Made by a program: the position numbers and the translations under genes
The notes under the pieces: model-generated
Seen by the model: the letters and a program-made list of their open reading frames with translations, nothing else
The model's database searches: none
What the model was told of the DNA's origin: nothing
NCBI GenBank assembly: GCA_948144175.1
Contig: CANXME010000542.1
Span: 310,001 to 374,000 of the forward strand
DNA: 64,000 bases
Direction: 5' to 3'
DNA from: Closterium sp. NIES-65
Lineage: Eukaryota > Streptophyta > Zygnematophyceae > Desmidiales > Closteriaceae
In this document: piece after piece, positions 20,320-30,145 of the stretch
How positions within the stretch are numbered: the stretch's first letter is position 1
Layout of the letters: the number at the start of each line of letters is the position of its first letter

Positions 20320-23030
20320 ATTACCGTCGCCAATAATAATCGCCTCAAAGCTTACGATATTGGAGAAATTTACCTTGAGGCTGAAGACACCCACTTCATC
20401 ATTCACATAGGAGACGTGCTGGTCATTCCCGATCTGAAGTACAACCTGCTCTCCTCGGCGCAACTCATGAGGTATGGAGTTGACATTCGCAGCAATTGCA
20501 AAGTACTTACGTCGCCAAGGCTGTCGACGACGACGCAGTCTTTGTCTTGAACTTCTCCGCCCAAGGCACCACTGGCGACTCTGAATGAACACTTCTACCA
20601 AAGACAACTCCCATGGAGCCGCTGACCTGGTCACACCCTGAGGAAATGGATCTTGAACGGCCCACTTCATATGGTCTTATGCAACTGCGCGCCATCCCAA
20701 CCGCCTCAACCTCCAATCCAGACGATACTAGACCTACAACAATGGAACAAGAAGAAGACAACGGAAAGTCAGTAACTGCAGAAGCTGACACCGGAGGATG
20801 GGGGGCGACTTCGACAGCGTGCACTAGCTGGGGAACTCCTAGTCCCACATACGGGCCGTGGGGAGTTATCCACCACCCCAAGAAACTCATGGAGGCAGCT
20901 AGGATGCCGTCCTAGTACCAGAAGAAGGCACCACCGGAGAAGCCTCAGGTGACAACAAAACAACAGAAGAAGAGGGTGACGTTGGTGGTGGCGGGGGAAC
21001 TTTAACAACCGAAGCAGAATGGGGCTGGGGACAGCCAAACCCCACTTACCCCGAGGCTCCAACAGTTCCTCTTACGGATGTTGTCGTGGTCGACCTGTAC
21101 TGGGCAACACGCGGTGCCAGCTGGGACGGACTTCCTCTTCCAGACTAGTATGCTCCTGACACACCAGAGGAAGTACAAGAGGAGTCAGAAGAAATGACTC
21201 ACAAATTTGGAGGAGCAGTGGAATTACCTGAAACTACCAAAGAAGCGCCGCCGCCGGAACAAGGACCTCAGTTGATCTCGGTCACCAGCGATGAATACCT
21301 CTACCATCGCGTTTTGATGGAGGGCCTTCCCGCCTTTGAATGGCCCGAAGCAGCATCCTTTCTGCAACTGCTTGTCACAGGCGTCGCAGTTCACTTCGCA
21401 GACACGGACAACATCGCCAGAATTCCGAAAGGGGTCCTAGAGCACCTCTCCGTTCGAGCCTTAGCAGCACGACGAAGCGGAAAGAAGTAAATACTATCAG
21501 AAGACTGTTCGTTATCGCGCAGAACCAGAAATTTTGGCATGAGCGACTTGGAAATCCCTCTCACGTCTCGCTCAAAATTTTCCTCAAGGACGGAGTTTTT
21601 GACGAAAATGCGTTGCTTCTTCCTCAAGGAGGCTCCCTCACAGCAGACTCAGCCGACCCACCGTGCATTGTCTGCCCCACCGCGTCGCTCGCCCACAAAC
21701 CCTTCCCCGACTTACCTCCTGGCTACGAAGGATACCAGCCACTCGAAAAGGTCTACATCGACTTCATGAATCTCACTCACGAAGGGCTTGACAGCAAGCA
21801 GTGTACGCTAACCTTCATCAACGCATGCACTCGCCACGTCTGGGCCATCAACACTGACTTCCGCTCTCTCGCCTTTGATTTCTTTATCGCTTGGATGAAA
21901 CTAGCGGAGTGTCAATCGGGACTGAACCTGAAGAGCTTCCAAACAGACATCGGAGTAGAATTCTTCTCAACTGAGTTCAAGGAACTCTTCACCAAGAAGG
22001 GGATTGAGCACCTGGTGTCCCTGCCCTACACTCACGAATAACGAGTAGCAGAACAAACAAACAGGAGCCTCGCCATAAGGATGAGGGCCCTGATCAAGCA
22101 TTCGGCCTTCCCAATAAAGTATTGGCCGTTTGCAATGAATCACGCTGTTCGGCTGCACAACTTGCTCTCATCTCGACGCTCGAGAACAACAACTCGCCTT
22201 ACAAGGCTTGGACGGGCAGAAAAGCTGACACACATCTTCTTCGAGTGTTCGGCTGCATGGTACAGTATAGACCACACACAGCAAAGACGAGAAAGTTTGC
22301 TGACCGGGCACGCTGGGGCATCCATCTCATGATAAAAAAGGAATACAAGGCATGGATCGTGCTAGATTATGCGACACACGAAGTGACAAAATCACGTGAC
22401 TGCATCTTCTACGAGAAGCTGACTCTGCCACTGTTTAAGGAACACCGCGAAGCTGACAATGCACCGAAAAAGGTGTTCGAGGGACACCGCAGCTTCGCCA
22501 CGTCACAGGATGAAGCTGACCTGGCAGAGGACGCAGATGCAACTGACAACACACCATTCGACTCCTTTCCCAACATCCCCATTACAAGCCCATTCCAGAC
22601 CCCAACTTACATTCCTGTTTCTCAATTTGATCCTGACGATACAACTCGTGAAGCCCACAACTACAACAGCACAGCGCGCTGATCTCCATATGCCGAGTTA
22701 CAACCTCCAAATTCCTCGCGATTCACGATCTGCCCCGGCCATGATAGCGACGACGACGTCGTCGGTGTTACCAGCTTCCACGACTACGACCGCCTCCACT
22801 ACAACATGACCAACAAAACTGGTCTCCGCATTGTTGTTCGCTACATCTCCCCCAAGGAACCCACCACCGTTCTCCAAGCTCTGTTAGGACCCGGCATTGA
22901 GAAATGGAAGGCAGCCATGGCAGCAGAAGTTGCGGCGCTAAAAAGACGCGGGACATAGAAGCTTGTTGCATGCTCATCAGCAAAGGGGAGAAAAATTCTC
23001 GGCGGCAAATGGGTCTTCCTAATTAAAACA
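20320..23030 (+). pseudogene. protease end, integrase and RT start of element B
   Basis: GAG-pre-integrase FWHERLGNPSHVSLKIF (about 21530) and CIVCP (about 21664) precede the integrase core VYIDFMNL (about 21755), LKSFQTDIGVEFFST (about 21930) and a PYTHE-stop-RVAEQTNRS stretch at about 22025. The usual D-x-G-G-E-F motif reads DIGVEF. The integrase C-terminal part (FGCMVQYRPHT) lies at about 22235. RT starts near IEKWKAAMAAEV (about 22900) and KWVFLIKT, where C5 interrupts. Several stops and at least two frameshifts exist. Confidence 0.8.
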
Positions 23031-23154
23031 TGTCAGACTTATATGCTATACTCTATCTAGGCTGTAGTGGGGTAGATACTAAAGGGTACAACTCTTCTAG
23101 GTTTCCTACTTGTACCCACATGTTTCCTAGTCAATCCATTCCTCTTTCTTTACA
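23031..23154 (+). repeat. 5' LTR of C5
   Basis: 124 bp, TGTCAGACTTATATGC to CTTTCTTTACA. It matches 40003-40128 in layout but differs at many positions, far more than the K, G or J pairs do. Confidence 0.85.
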
Positions 23155-23183
23155 TGGTATAGAGCGGGTTCCCTAGTGGGACC
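23155..23183 (+). promoter_or_regulatory. primer site and hairpin of C5
   Basis: TGGTATAGAGCGGG follows the LTR. GTTCCC-TAGT-GGGACC (23168-23183) forms the post-primer hairpin with one mismatch. Confidence 0.65.
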
Positions 23184-23984
23184 GTTTCTTCCTAAGGGCC
23201 CACCTTCGATTTTTTTTTTTAGCCTGCCCGAAGCGCGGTTCGCGTCCTGCCCTAAAATTTCGCGCCCCCCCCCCCCCCCTTAGTGGCCTGTCCCTTAACG
23301 GCCCCTTAGCGGCCCCCCTTCGCGGCCCCTTCACGGCCCCTGTCGCGACCCCTTAGCGGCCCCTCGCGACCCCTCTTAAGGCCCTTCGCGGCCTCCCCTT
23401 CGCGGCCCTTTGCGGCCCCCTCACGGCCCTTCGCGGCCCCTTTGCGGCCCTTCGCGGCCCCCTCACGGCCCTTCGCGGCCTCATCGCGACCCTTCGCGGC
23501 CCCCCTCTCGGCCCTTCGCGGCCTCTCCGCGGCCCTTCGCGGCCCTTCGCGGCCCCTTCACGGCCCCTCTGCGGCCCCTTCGCGGCTCTTCGCGGCCCCT
23601 CCGCGGCTCTTTGTGGCCCTGCCGCCCCGTCGTCGCCGCCCCAGCAGCAGCTGCCCTCGCGCCTGCTGCTGCTGCCACTTCCGCCACGGCCGTTCGCCGC
23701 CGCCGCTGCTGCCGTGACTGCCGCCGCCGCTCCTGCCGTGACAACTGCCGCTGCTGCTGCTGAGACAACCGCCGCGGCCACTGTCATGACAGCCGCCGCC
23801 GCCGAGTCGCGGCCCTGCTCTGCCGTCCTGTCGCGGCCCTGATCCTGCCGGCGCACCTCGGCCCTGCCCCACCACTTGCGGGCTTCTACCCACCCGCCCC
23901 TAGTAAGCGCACCGCCGAGTCGCGCCCCTCCTGCTGCTCCCACTGCTAACCTGCTTCTGCTACTAGCCTGCTGCTGCTGCTCTC
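23184..23984 (+). repeat. GC-rich repeat leader of C5
   Basis: A GGGCCCACC box at about 23198, a poly-C run at about 23265-23279, then about 350 bases of short CTTCGCGGCCCC-type repeats (about 23280-23610) and CTGCTGCTGCC-type triplet-rich sequence. The long open frames seen on both strands here are compositional. Confidence 0.8.
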
Positions 23985-25170
23985 ATGGCTAGTCCCAACG
24001 TTCTGACCTTTGATGCTGAGGGTTGAGCAGTAGACTTTGAGGTCTGGATAGATGATCTGCAGCTTTTCCTGCAGCGTGATGCAAACACGACCTCTCACTG
24101 TTCGATCTCACGTCTAGTGCCTCTACTGCCCCTGCTGTCGATGCTGACAGTACTGTTCGCTCACTGTGGACCACACGCGATGCTGCTGCCCGTCTTGCTG
24201 TGCGTACTCACCTGTCGTCCACTGAGCGCGCGCACTTTAGCCAGTACAAGAGTGCTAAGACCTTGTTCAACGCTGTAGTTGCACGCTACTCCTCCCCTGC
24301 CACTGCTGCCCTTAGTTGCCTCATGCTGCCGTACCTGTTCCCTGACCTCGCCGCCTTTGCCACAGTCGTTGACCTCATTACGCACCTCCGCACTAGTGAC
24401 ACCCGCAACCGCGCTGCGCTTCCTGCTGAGTTCTACGCCAAGAACCCCACCTTATGTACATCACCCTCTACTACCTAGTCACCCGACTCCCTAACTCCCT
24501 TCGCTCGGTCAGGGACCACTTCCTCTCTGTTTGCCCCACCACACTCACCGTTGACCTACTTGAGGAGTGCCTCCTTGCAGCTCAGAAGAGTATAGTTGCT
24601 GTAGGAGCCTCTCGTGGTGACCCTTGTGCCCCTTTCTTTGAGGGGTGTTCCCCCGTCCCCCTTTTGCCCTCTCTTGCCTCTGCTGCTCCTGTCGACCTTG
24701 TTGGCACCAAGTCGGTCGGCGCTGCGTCCGCCCCTAGCGGGAGGCGCCGCAACGGCAAGGGCAAGGGGGGCAAGGGTGCTGGGGGAGCGGGCGGGGGCGG
24801 TGGTGGTGGCGGTGGGGGCGCGGAGGGGGTTGGGGTGGTGGTGGGAGTGGTGGCGGAGGTGGGGGCTCTGGTGGCGGCGGCGGAGGCGGCGGCTGCGGTG
24901 GCGATGGAAATGGAGGAGGCGGCGATGGCGGCGGTGGCAGTGGCGCTGGTCGGGGTAGCTCTGTGCCGCGGGGAGGCTTCGGTGGTGGCCAGCGTCAGCA
25001 CCACCAGCGCGCTCGTGAGATCCCGCGGCCCCAGCAGCTTCTTGAGTGGTACGCTGCGCGTCAGCGATCAGGGGGTGCTGGTCTTTGTGCCTACGTCCTG
25101 CGTACTGGTGACCGCACTGGGGAGCCGTGCGGCGGGTCGCATACCACCCAGCGTTGCTTTGGACGCCTGA
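23985..25170 (+). pseudogene. gag of C5
   Basis: ATG 23985 reads MASPNVLTFDAEG, then TGA at 24024. The pieces at 24200-24478 and 24454-25170 carry the alpha-helical Gag core (HFSQYKSAKTLFNAVVARYS; YITLYYLVTRLPNSLRSVRD) and a RRNGKGKGGKG plus glycine-rich tract (about 24730-24960), probably RNA-binding. The frame changes near 24450 at the site where other copies have a C run. Confidence 0.85.
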
Positions 25171-26427
25171 CTAACGCCTGGCGTCTCCAGTTCCCTGACT
25201 CCTCTGAGATCCCTCGCTGGGGTGATTTGCTGAAGTCGGGTGCAACTATCTTTGATCTTGACTATGATGCTATTCTTGCTGCCACGTATGTTGTGTCTAC
25301 TAGTGATGAGGGTGAATGTTACCTCTGTGTTCCGCCTGACCTAGGCATTGCAGCTGCTGCCCTAGGTGCTCGTGAGTCCGCTGCTCCAGGTACTAGTGAG
25401 TCTGTTGCTCAAGGTGCTAGTGAGTGTGCTCTCTCAGGTACCACGTCTAGTCAGGCTTTGCACACCTTCACCCTTGACTCAGGTGCTTCTTGCTGCTTCT
25501 TTCGAGACCGCACCACCCTCACACCGCTCAGTCGGCCGGTTGCGGTCTCCCTGGCAAACCCCTCTGGAGGTCCTGCCTTTGCCCACTTCTCCACTGTACT
25601 ACCATGTCCAGCGGCCCCGTCTGGCTCCCTGTCAGGTCTTAACCTCTCCTCGTTCTCTACGAACTTGGTGAGTGGTGCTGACCTGCAGGATGGGGGAGTT
25701 GACCAGTTCACTCCTGCGAGTCAGCGGGTGACCCACTGCACGTGTGCTCAGACGGGCCGACACTTGGCCATGTTTACCCGTCAGCCGGGGTCGAGCCTGT
25801 ACACACTGACTACCAAATCTCCTCCAGTTACTGCGTCTGGTCAGGTAGCTGCGTCGGGTCAGGTGTTTGCTGCAGCGTCCAGGTCTGGTCCTAAGTCTGC
25901 CCCCTGCTCATGTCGCTTCCTGTCCCACCAGACCCTCCTCTGGTACCACCGCCTTGGTCACCCCTCCCTGCCTCGTCTTCGAGGCATGGCCTCCCGTTAC
26001 CTTGTCTCTAGTCTCCTCCGGTCCCTCCCTCCCCTTCCTCCGGGGCCTGCCCCTACCTACGTTCCTTGCGTCGAGGGGCGGCAGCGCGCCGCTCCTCACT
26101 CCTCCGAGTTTCCGCCGACAAAGGCTCCGCTGCAGACTCTTCATATGGACATGTGGGGCCCAGCCCGCGTCCGTTGATAGGGTCACTAGCGTTACTTCCT
26201 ATTGGTGGTTGACGACTACTCGCGTTACACCACAGTCTTCCCCTTGCGCACCAAGAGTGAGGTCACTGGGGTGTTGATCGACTGGATCCGCGCTGCTCGT
26301 CTCCAGCTCAGAGAGAGTTTTGGCTCGGACTTTCCTGTTCTGCGTCTGCACTCCGACAGTGGTGGAGCGTTTTCGTCTAACATTCTGTGAGACTTTTGCC
26401 GTGCGAGGGGCATCCGCCAGACGTTCA
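24963..26427 (+). pseudogene. knuckle, protease and integrase N-half of C5
   Basis: Frame 24963-26177 is long and open. It contains CAYVLRTGDRTGEPC then GGSHTTQRC (about 25086-25155), protease TFTLDSGASCCFF with its catalytic Asp (about 25465-25505), GAG-pre-integrase LLWYHRLGHPSLPRL (about 25930) and integrase HMDMWGPAR (about 26140). After a frame break at about 26177, 26202-26390 carries VVDDYSRYTTVF and LHSDSGGAFSS, where G-G-E-F has become G-G-A-F. Sequence ends at RQTFM where D is inserted. Confidence 0.85.
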
Positions 26428-27395
26428 TGTTAACGGGAATGGAGTGTTGGCCCCGCCCTTGCTTGGGCAACGCCGACAACTTGGTTGGATGTACGGGAGT
26501 AGCAGCCGACCGCTCACAGTAGGATAGCTGCTCAACAGGTTACGACGAGCTGCAGCGGACCGCTGTGGTGTTGCTGTCGACCAGGATGCTCGACAGCTGC
26601 AACTGACTATCCTGGGCGACGGGTGAGCCGTCCGGGAGGTCGACGAAGCAGTCCGTCGACCTACAGTTCGACGGGGAGGACAACGGAGCATCCTGTCGAA
26701 TTGCAGCTCAACCGGGAGGTCAACGGAGCATCCCGTCGAACTGCAGTTCGATCGGGAGGGGTCCGTCGACCAAGGGGTAGCTTGACGGGAGGTGTGGTCG
26801 ACCAGGAGCATCCAGTGGTCGACCAGAGGGACCCAGTGGTCGACGGGAGGCACCTGGGAGTCGACCAGAGCACCAGGGGTCGACCAGGTCGACCGGGTAA
26901 CCTGCTCGACGAGTTCTGCGGAGGCACGCGAACGTCGTCGAGATCGCGATGGCGCAGGCGACTTCGGGCTGGTATCCCGAAGTTGATGTGGCTCGTCAGG
27001 CGCAGACAACATCCGACGGATGCCCAACGAGGCAAGTCGGGCCAATCATCTGCGCACTGCTGTGTTCTACGGGGCACGCCGTCGACCTGCTTTGTTGGTT
27101 GGTCGCCCTTCTGCAATGCTGGCGCGGCTCCTCTATGCAATGCTGACAGGTGGTCGGCCGAGCTGCGTTGGCGGTCGGCCAGGCTAGCTGCAGGGTTGCT
27201 AGGTGCCTGATGTAATCATTGTTGTCATTTCTTCTTGTATGATTCTAGAATTCCAACTTTTCTAGTGGAAACTCTTGCCAAATTCTTCCGTGAATGTGCA
27301 AACACGAAGGAACTAAGCAAAGCGAAGATCACCTCTAGTAGTTCGTGCCAACCTCTGTAGTCTAGCTCACTACCGTTGTAGAGTTAATCTATGCA
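26428..27395 (+). repeat. 5' LTR of element D
   Basis: Starts TGTTAACGGGAATGG after C5 integrase sequence and ends TTAATCTATGCA before the primer site. Family member F starts TGTTAGGATTAAGAATGG and ends similarly. Inside, GGTCGACCAG-type repeats cluster at about 26790-26900. Confidence 0.75.
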
Positions 27396-27434
27396 TGGTG
27401 CGGTGAGCGTGGATCGAACACGCGACCTTCAGAT
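27396..27434 (+). promoter_or_regulatory. 39-nt primer site complementary to tRNA-Phe
   Basis: Directly after the LTR, the minus strand reads CCA-end, discriminator A, acceptor strand TCACCGC, T arm GCGTG-TTCGATC-CACGC and AGGTC variable loop up to the anticodon stem. This corresponds to the 3' half of a plant nuclear tRNA-Phe as I recall that sequence. Presence of the CCA, which eukaryotic tRNA genes do not encode, shows origin from mature tRNA. Most primer sites pair with 10-18 bases; this match is 39. Confidence 0.85.
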
Positions 27435-27492
27435 AGGAGCCGACTTTTGCACCTACTAAGTCGTTCGTAGGCCGGCAGCAGCGATAGTCGCC

Positions 27493-27960
27493 ATGGTCGA
27501 CCCCGTAGTTGATGCGGGTGTAGCGGACACCTTGGAGGCACGTTTGGCTAACGCGAGGAGACGCCACGCGAATGGCGAGTACGGGACGATTCCCTTGGTG
27601 ATCCCCGAGTTGGGCATCCGGTCGCAGTGGGCGACGGAACACCCTTCCCGTCCTACTTTTCCTCGACCGGTGCGCAACGAAGGTGGCGTCGACCACGAAG
27701 TCGATGGTGGTGCACGAGTCAGCGGCAGCGAAGGCACGAGGCAGAGAGGAGTGATCAAAGTCGACGGTGGTGTCGACGGAATCCAGGCGCGAGTGCAGCG
27801 GTCGACGGCGGCTGCAGGCAGCTCGAATGCCAACGTCGATGTTCGACGCCGTTCTCCTCCACGAAGTGGTGGAGGGCTCTCGGTGATGACACATGTGACA
27901 GTGGGCGGGATTGTACCGGCGTATGGCTACTTCAAATTCTCGCCGGACCGGACTGCAAGG
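27493..27960 (+). pseudogene. N-terminal gag segment of element D
   Basis: ATG 27493 reads MVDPVVDAGVADTLEARLA. The related copies E (46266) and F (48992) also start MVDxxV. It ends with AYGYFKFSPD and then shifts frame. In F the segment continues through about six more codons into the GRxDLIxW motif, so D seems to have a small deletion near 27945 that shifts the frame. Confidence 0.7.
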
Positions 27961-30145
27961 TCGACGGGACCTCATCACCTGGAGGGAGTCGATCGAACCT
28001 CAGCTGGAGGTCGCCGGGCTGAAGGGCTTCGCCGACGGCACCGTGCCAATTCCGCCCGAGGAGGATGTCGGGCTGCGCGGGGAGTTTCGTTCGGCTCACC
28101 TGCTCACCTTCATGGTCATCTCGAGGTGCTGCTCGCCGGTGGTGCAGCTGGTGCTTAGGAGCTGTCGAGAGCGACTGGATGCTGGTCACCAGGCATGGCG
28201 CTTCATCATGTCAACGTACCAGGTCAGGGACGACCTGTACATCGGACAGCTAGAGGAGAAGATGACTCACATTCGGATGGGCGAGCAGGAGTCGGCGACG
28301 GACTACTGCAACCGAGCTCGACGGATCCTAGCTGAGATGAGAATGGCGGGCGCCGAATACTCGACGGCGTCCTACATCACCCATGTCCTCAAAGGCCTGC
28401 CGCGCAGCTACAACCTCATGAAGAGGTTTACGATGGTGCCCGGCACACGTGAGTCCCTCGACGAGGAATCCCTTACCAGCTACATCCTCCAGGATGAGGC
28501 AATGCAGGAGGCAGAGCAGCCCACGGAGTTCCTTCCGCAGGCGAGTTACTCTGCACCGACGAAGCCGAATTATCAGCATGAGCAGCGCGGGAAGCCACGC
28601 GGAGGTGGTAGCGGAGGTGGGCGGTCGACGAAGGACGTCGACGGGAAGCGGTCAACGCGGGACAAGGGTCGACGAGGTGATGGTCGACGGCGGGAGTGCT
28701 GGATCTGCGGCAACCCCGACCATCTCTCCTTCGAGTGCCCTGACCGCGATGACAGCGACGAGGACGACAACAAGGGAGACCGTGGTCGATCGGCCAGTCG
28801 TCGCCCCCATCGAAATGAGAAGTCGCGCAAGGAGAAGCAGGCGTCGAAGAAGACGTCGTCAACGAAGGACGTCGACAGCTCCAGCGACAAGAGCCGAGGC
28901 GACGGGGAGGCGTCGTGCTCGATGGTCAGCGTGGTGGAGCCGACAGTCTTGCTGGCGCCAGAGGCTGGCAAAGACTTCCAGGCGGTGGCGGCAGCTGTGC
29001 AGGCCAACCCGATGGCGGTGCTGCTCGACAGCGGGTGCTCACACCACCTGATGGGGACAAAGTCGGTCTTTGTTAACATGGGGCCGAGCGATGGGGTGAA
29101 GCACGTGCGTGGGTTCGACGGGGCATTGCAGCCTGTCGAGGGTCGCGGAACCGTCGCTCTACAAGGGGAGGCCGGGAAGCGGGTCCTCATCCCCGACGTA
29201 CTCTACGTTCCGGGCGTACGGGCAAACCTGTTGTCTGCTGGCCAGCTGAAGGAGAGTGGCGTGCTATTGCAGGGCGATGGCGATGAGATGCTGCTCGTTG
29301 CCGCGACTGGAGAGGTGCTCGGTCGAGCACGCTACACCGGACGAGTCCTCTGCACCGACCTTCGCCCCTGCTTGACGCAGTCGCTGTCGACCGAGGTGGT
29401 GGCTCTGCGGACGATCGTCTCGGCGACGAAGACGACCCTCGATAGGATGCATGCGTGGCTTGCCCACGTCAGCGTCCACACGATCAAGAGCTCGGTGAAG
29501 CACGATGTTGCTACTGGGCTCGACATCACGTCGTCAACCGGAGCAGACCCGCCATGTGTCTCGTGCGTCGGAGGAAAGCTGACGCGGCACACCTTCCCCG
29601 CCAAGGGCTCAGATGCAGCGGAGGCGCTGGCTGTCGTGCACATTGACTTGTGCGGGCCATTTCGGGTGGCTGCCAAGGATGGTAGCTTGTACTTCCTGCT
29701 GCTGAAGGATCGCCATACTCGATTTGTATGGGCAATGTCGGTCGCTAAGAAGAGCGACGTGCTGCGGGAGTTCCAGCGGTGGCTGGTGCTGGTGGAACGG
29801 CAGACGAAGAAGTCAGTGCTGTCACTTCGCTCCGATCGAGGCGGGGAGTTCCTCGGGAAGGCGTTCACCGACTTCGTCGACGGGAAGGGCATCGTCCACG
29901 ACCTGACGTGCCCCTACACTCCGCAACAGAATGGCATGGCTGAGCGGGAGATGCGCACGGCCGTCGAGTCCGTGCAGACGATGTTGCTGCACATGGGCGT
30001 GCAGAGACGCTCTCACCCTGGGATTGCTGAGCGCCGCATTGGCATGGTCATGGACGTCGCTCGTACGTCCATGATTCATGCGGCTGCTCCCCATTTTCTG
30101 TGGCCGATCGTGGTTCAGTACGCGGCGCATCAGATCAACCTTTAG
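27911..30145 (+). CDS. D gag-protease-integrase fused in frame to Family I integrase
   Basis: A 744-codon open frame. From its start: Gag (LITWRESIEPQLEVAGL; DDLYIGQLEEKMTHIRMGEQ), zinc knuckle CWICGNPDHLSFEC (about 28698-28740), protease VLLDSGCSHHLMG (about 29017-29055), GAG-pre-integrase (AWLAHVSVHTIKSS; CVSC), integrase core with VVHIDLCGPF (about 29635), LRSDRGGEFLG (about 29830) and TPQQNGMAERE (about 29925). At about 30010 it changes to Family I sequence GIAERRIGMVMDVARTSM, so the conserved N-G-x-A-E-R motif occurs twice. The stop TAG is at 30143-30145. The original D start is upstream in another frame. It is chimeric and unlikely to give a working integrase, although Gag and protease could be intact. 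Confidence 0.85.
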   Translation: MYRRMATSNSRRTGLQGRRDLITWRESIEPQLEVAGLKGFADGTVPIPPEEDVGLRGEFRSAHLLTFMVISRCCSPVVQLVLRSCRERLDAGHQAWRFIMSTYQVRDDLYIGQLEEKMTHIRMGEQESATDYCNRARRILAEMRMAGAEYSTASYITHVLKGLPRSYNLMKRFTMVPGTRESLDEESLTSYILQDEAMQEAEQPTEFLPQASYSAPTKPNYQHEQRGKPRGGGSGGGRSTKDVDGKRSTRDKGRRGDGRRRECWICGNPDHLSFECPDRDDSDEDDNKGDRGRSASRRPHRNEKSRKEKQASKKTSSTKDVDSSSDKSRGDGEASCSMVSVVEPTVLLAPEAGKDFQAVAAAVQANPMAVLLDSGCSHHLMGTKSVFVNMGPSDGVKHVRGFDGALQPVEGRGTVALQGEAGKRVLIPDVLYVPGVRANLLSAGQLKESGVLLQGDGDEMLLVAATGEVLGRARYTGRVLCTDLRPCLTQSLSTEVVALRTIVSATKTTLDRMHAWLAHVSVHTIKSSVKHDVATGLDITSSTGADPPCVSCVGGKLTRHTFPAKGSDAAEALAVVHIDLCGPFRVAAKDGSLYFLLLKDRHTRFVWAMSVAKKSDVLREFQRWLVLVERQTKKSVLSLRSDRGGEFLGKAFTDFVDGKGIVHDLTCPYTPQQNGMAEREMRTAVESVQTMLLHMGVQRRSHPGIAERRIGMVMDVARTSMIHAAAPHFLWPIVVQYAAHQINL

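Larger units (their letters stand above)
18165..23030 (+). mobile_element. Family III copia element B, truncated in RT
   Basis: A 454-bp 5' LTR, primer-site-like sequence, gag, protease, GAG-pre-integrase and integrase follow in copia order. The element stops in the N-terminal part of RT at 23030, where the C5 LTR begins. No 3' LTR or remaining RT was found on the far side of C5/C3. The left flank is ATAAT (18160-18164), with no partner to test. The coding part has several in-frame stops and some frameshifts. Confidence 0.85.
23031..26427 (+). mobile_element. Family I copia element C5, 5' half
   Basis: LTR, primer site, leader, gag, protease and the first half of integrase on the plus strand. 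It is interrupted at 26428 by the LTR of element D. Its left flank is AAACA inside element B. It was either the 5' half of the same insertion as C3 or a separate element; the LTR divergence and unmatched flanks argue for recombination. Confidence 0.85.
26428..30010 (+). mobile_element. Family IV copia element D, 3' end missing
   Basis: A 5' LTR of 968 bp, a tRNA-Phe-type primer site, gag, zinc knuckle, protease, GAG-pre-integrase and most of the integrase core. At about 30010 the sequence passes directly into Family I integrase (C3) with no 3' LTR. The left flank is GTTCA (26423-26427). The hexamer GTCGAC is strikingly frequent throughout LTR and genes. Confidence 0.85.

Noticed and set aside
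27396..27434. tRNA-Phe gene on the minus strand
   Set aside because: Only the 3' half is present, with CCA included and an LTR end directly adjoining. It is a primer site, not a gene.
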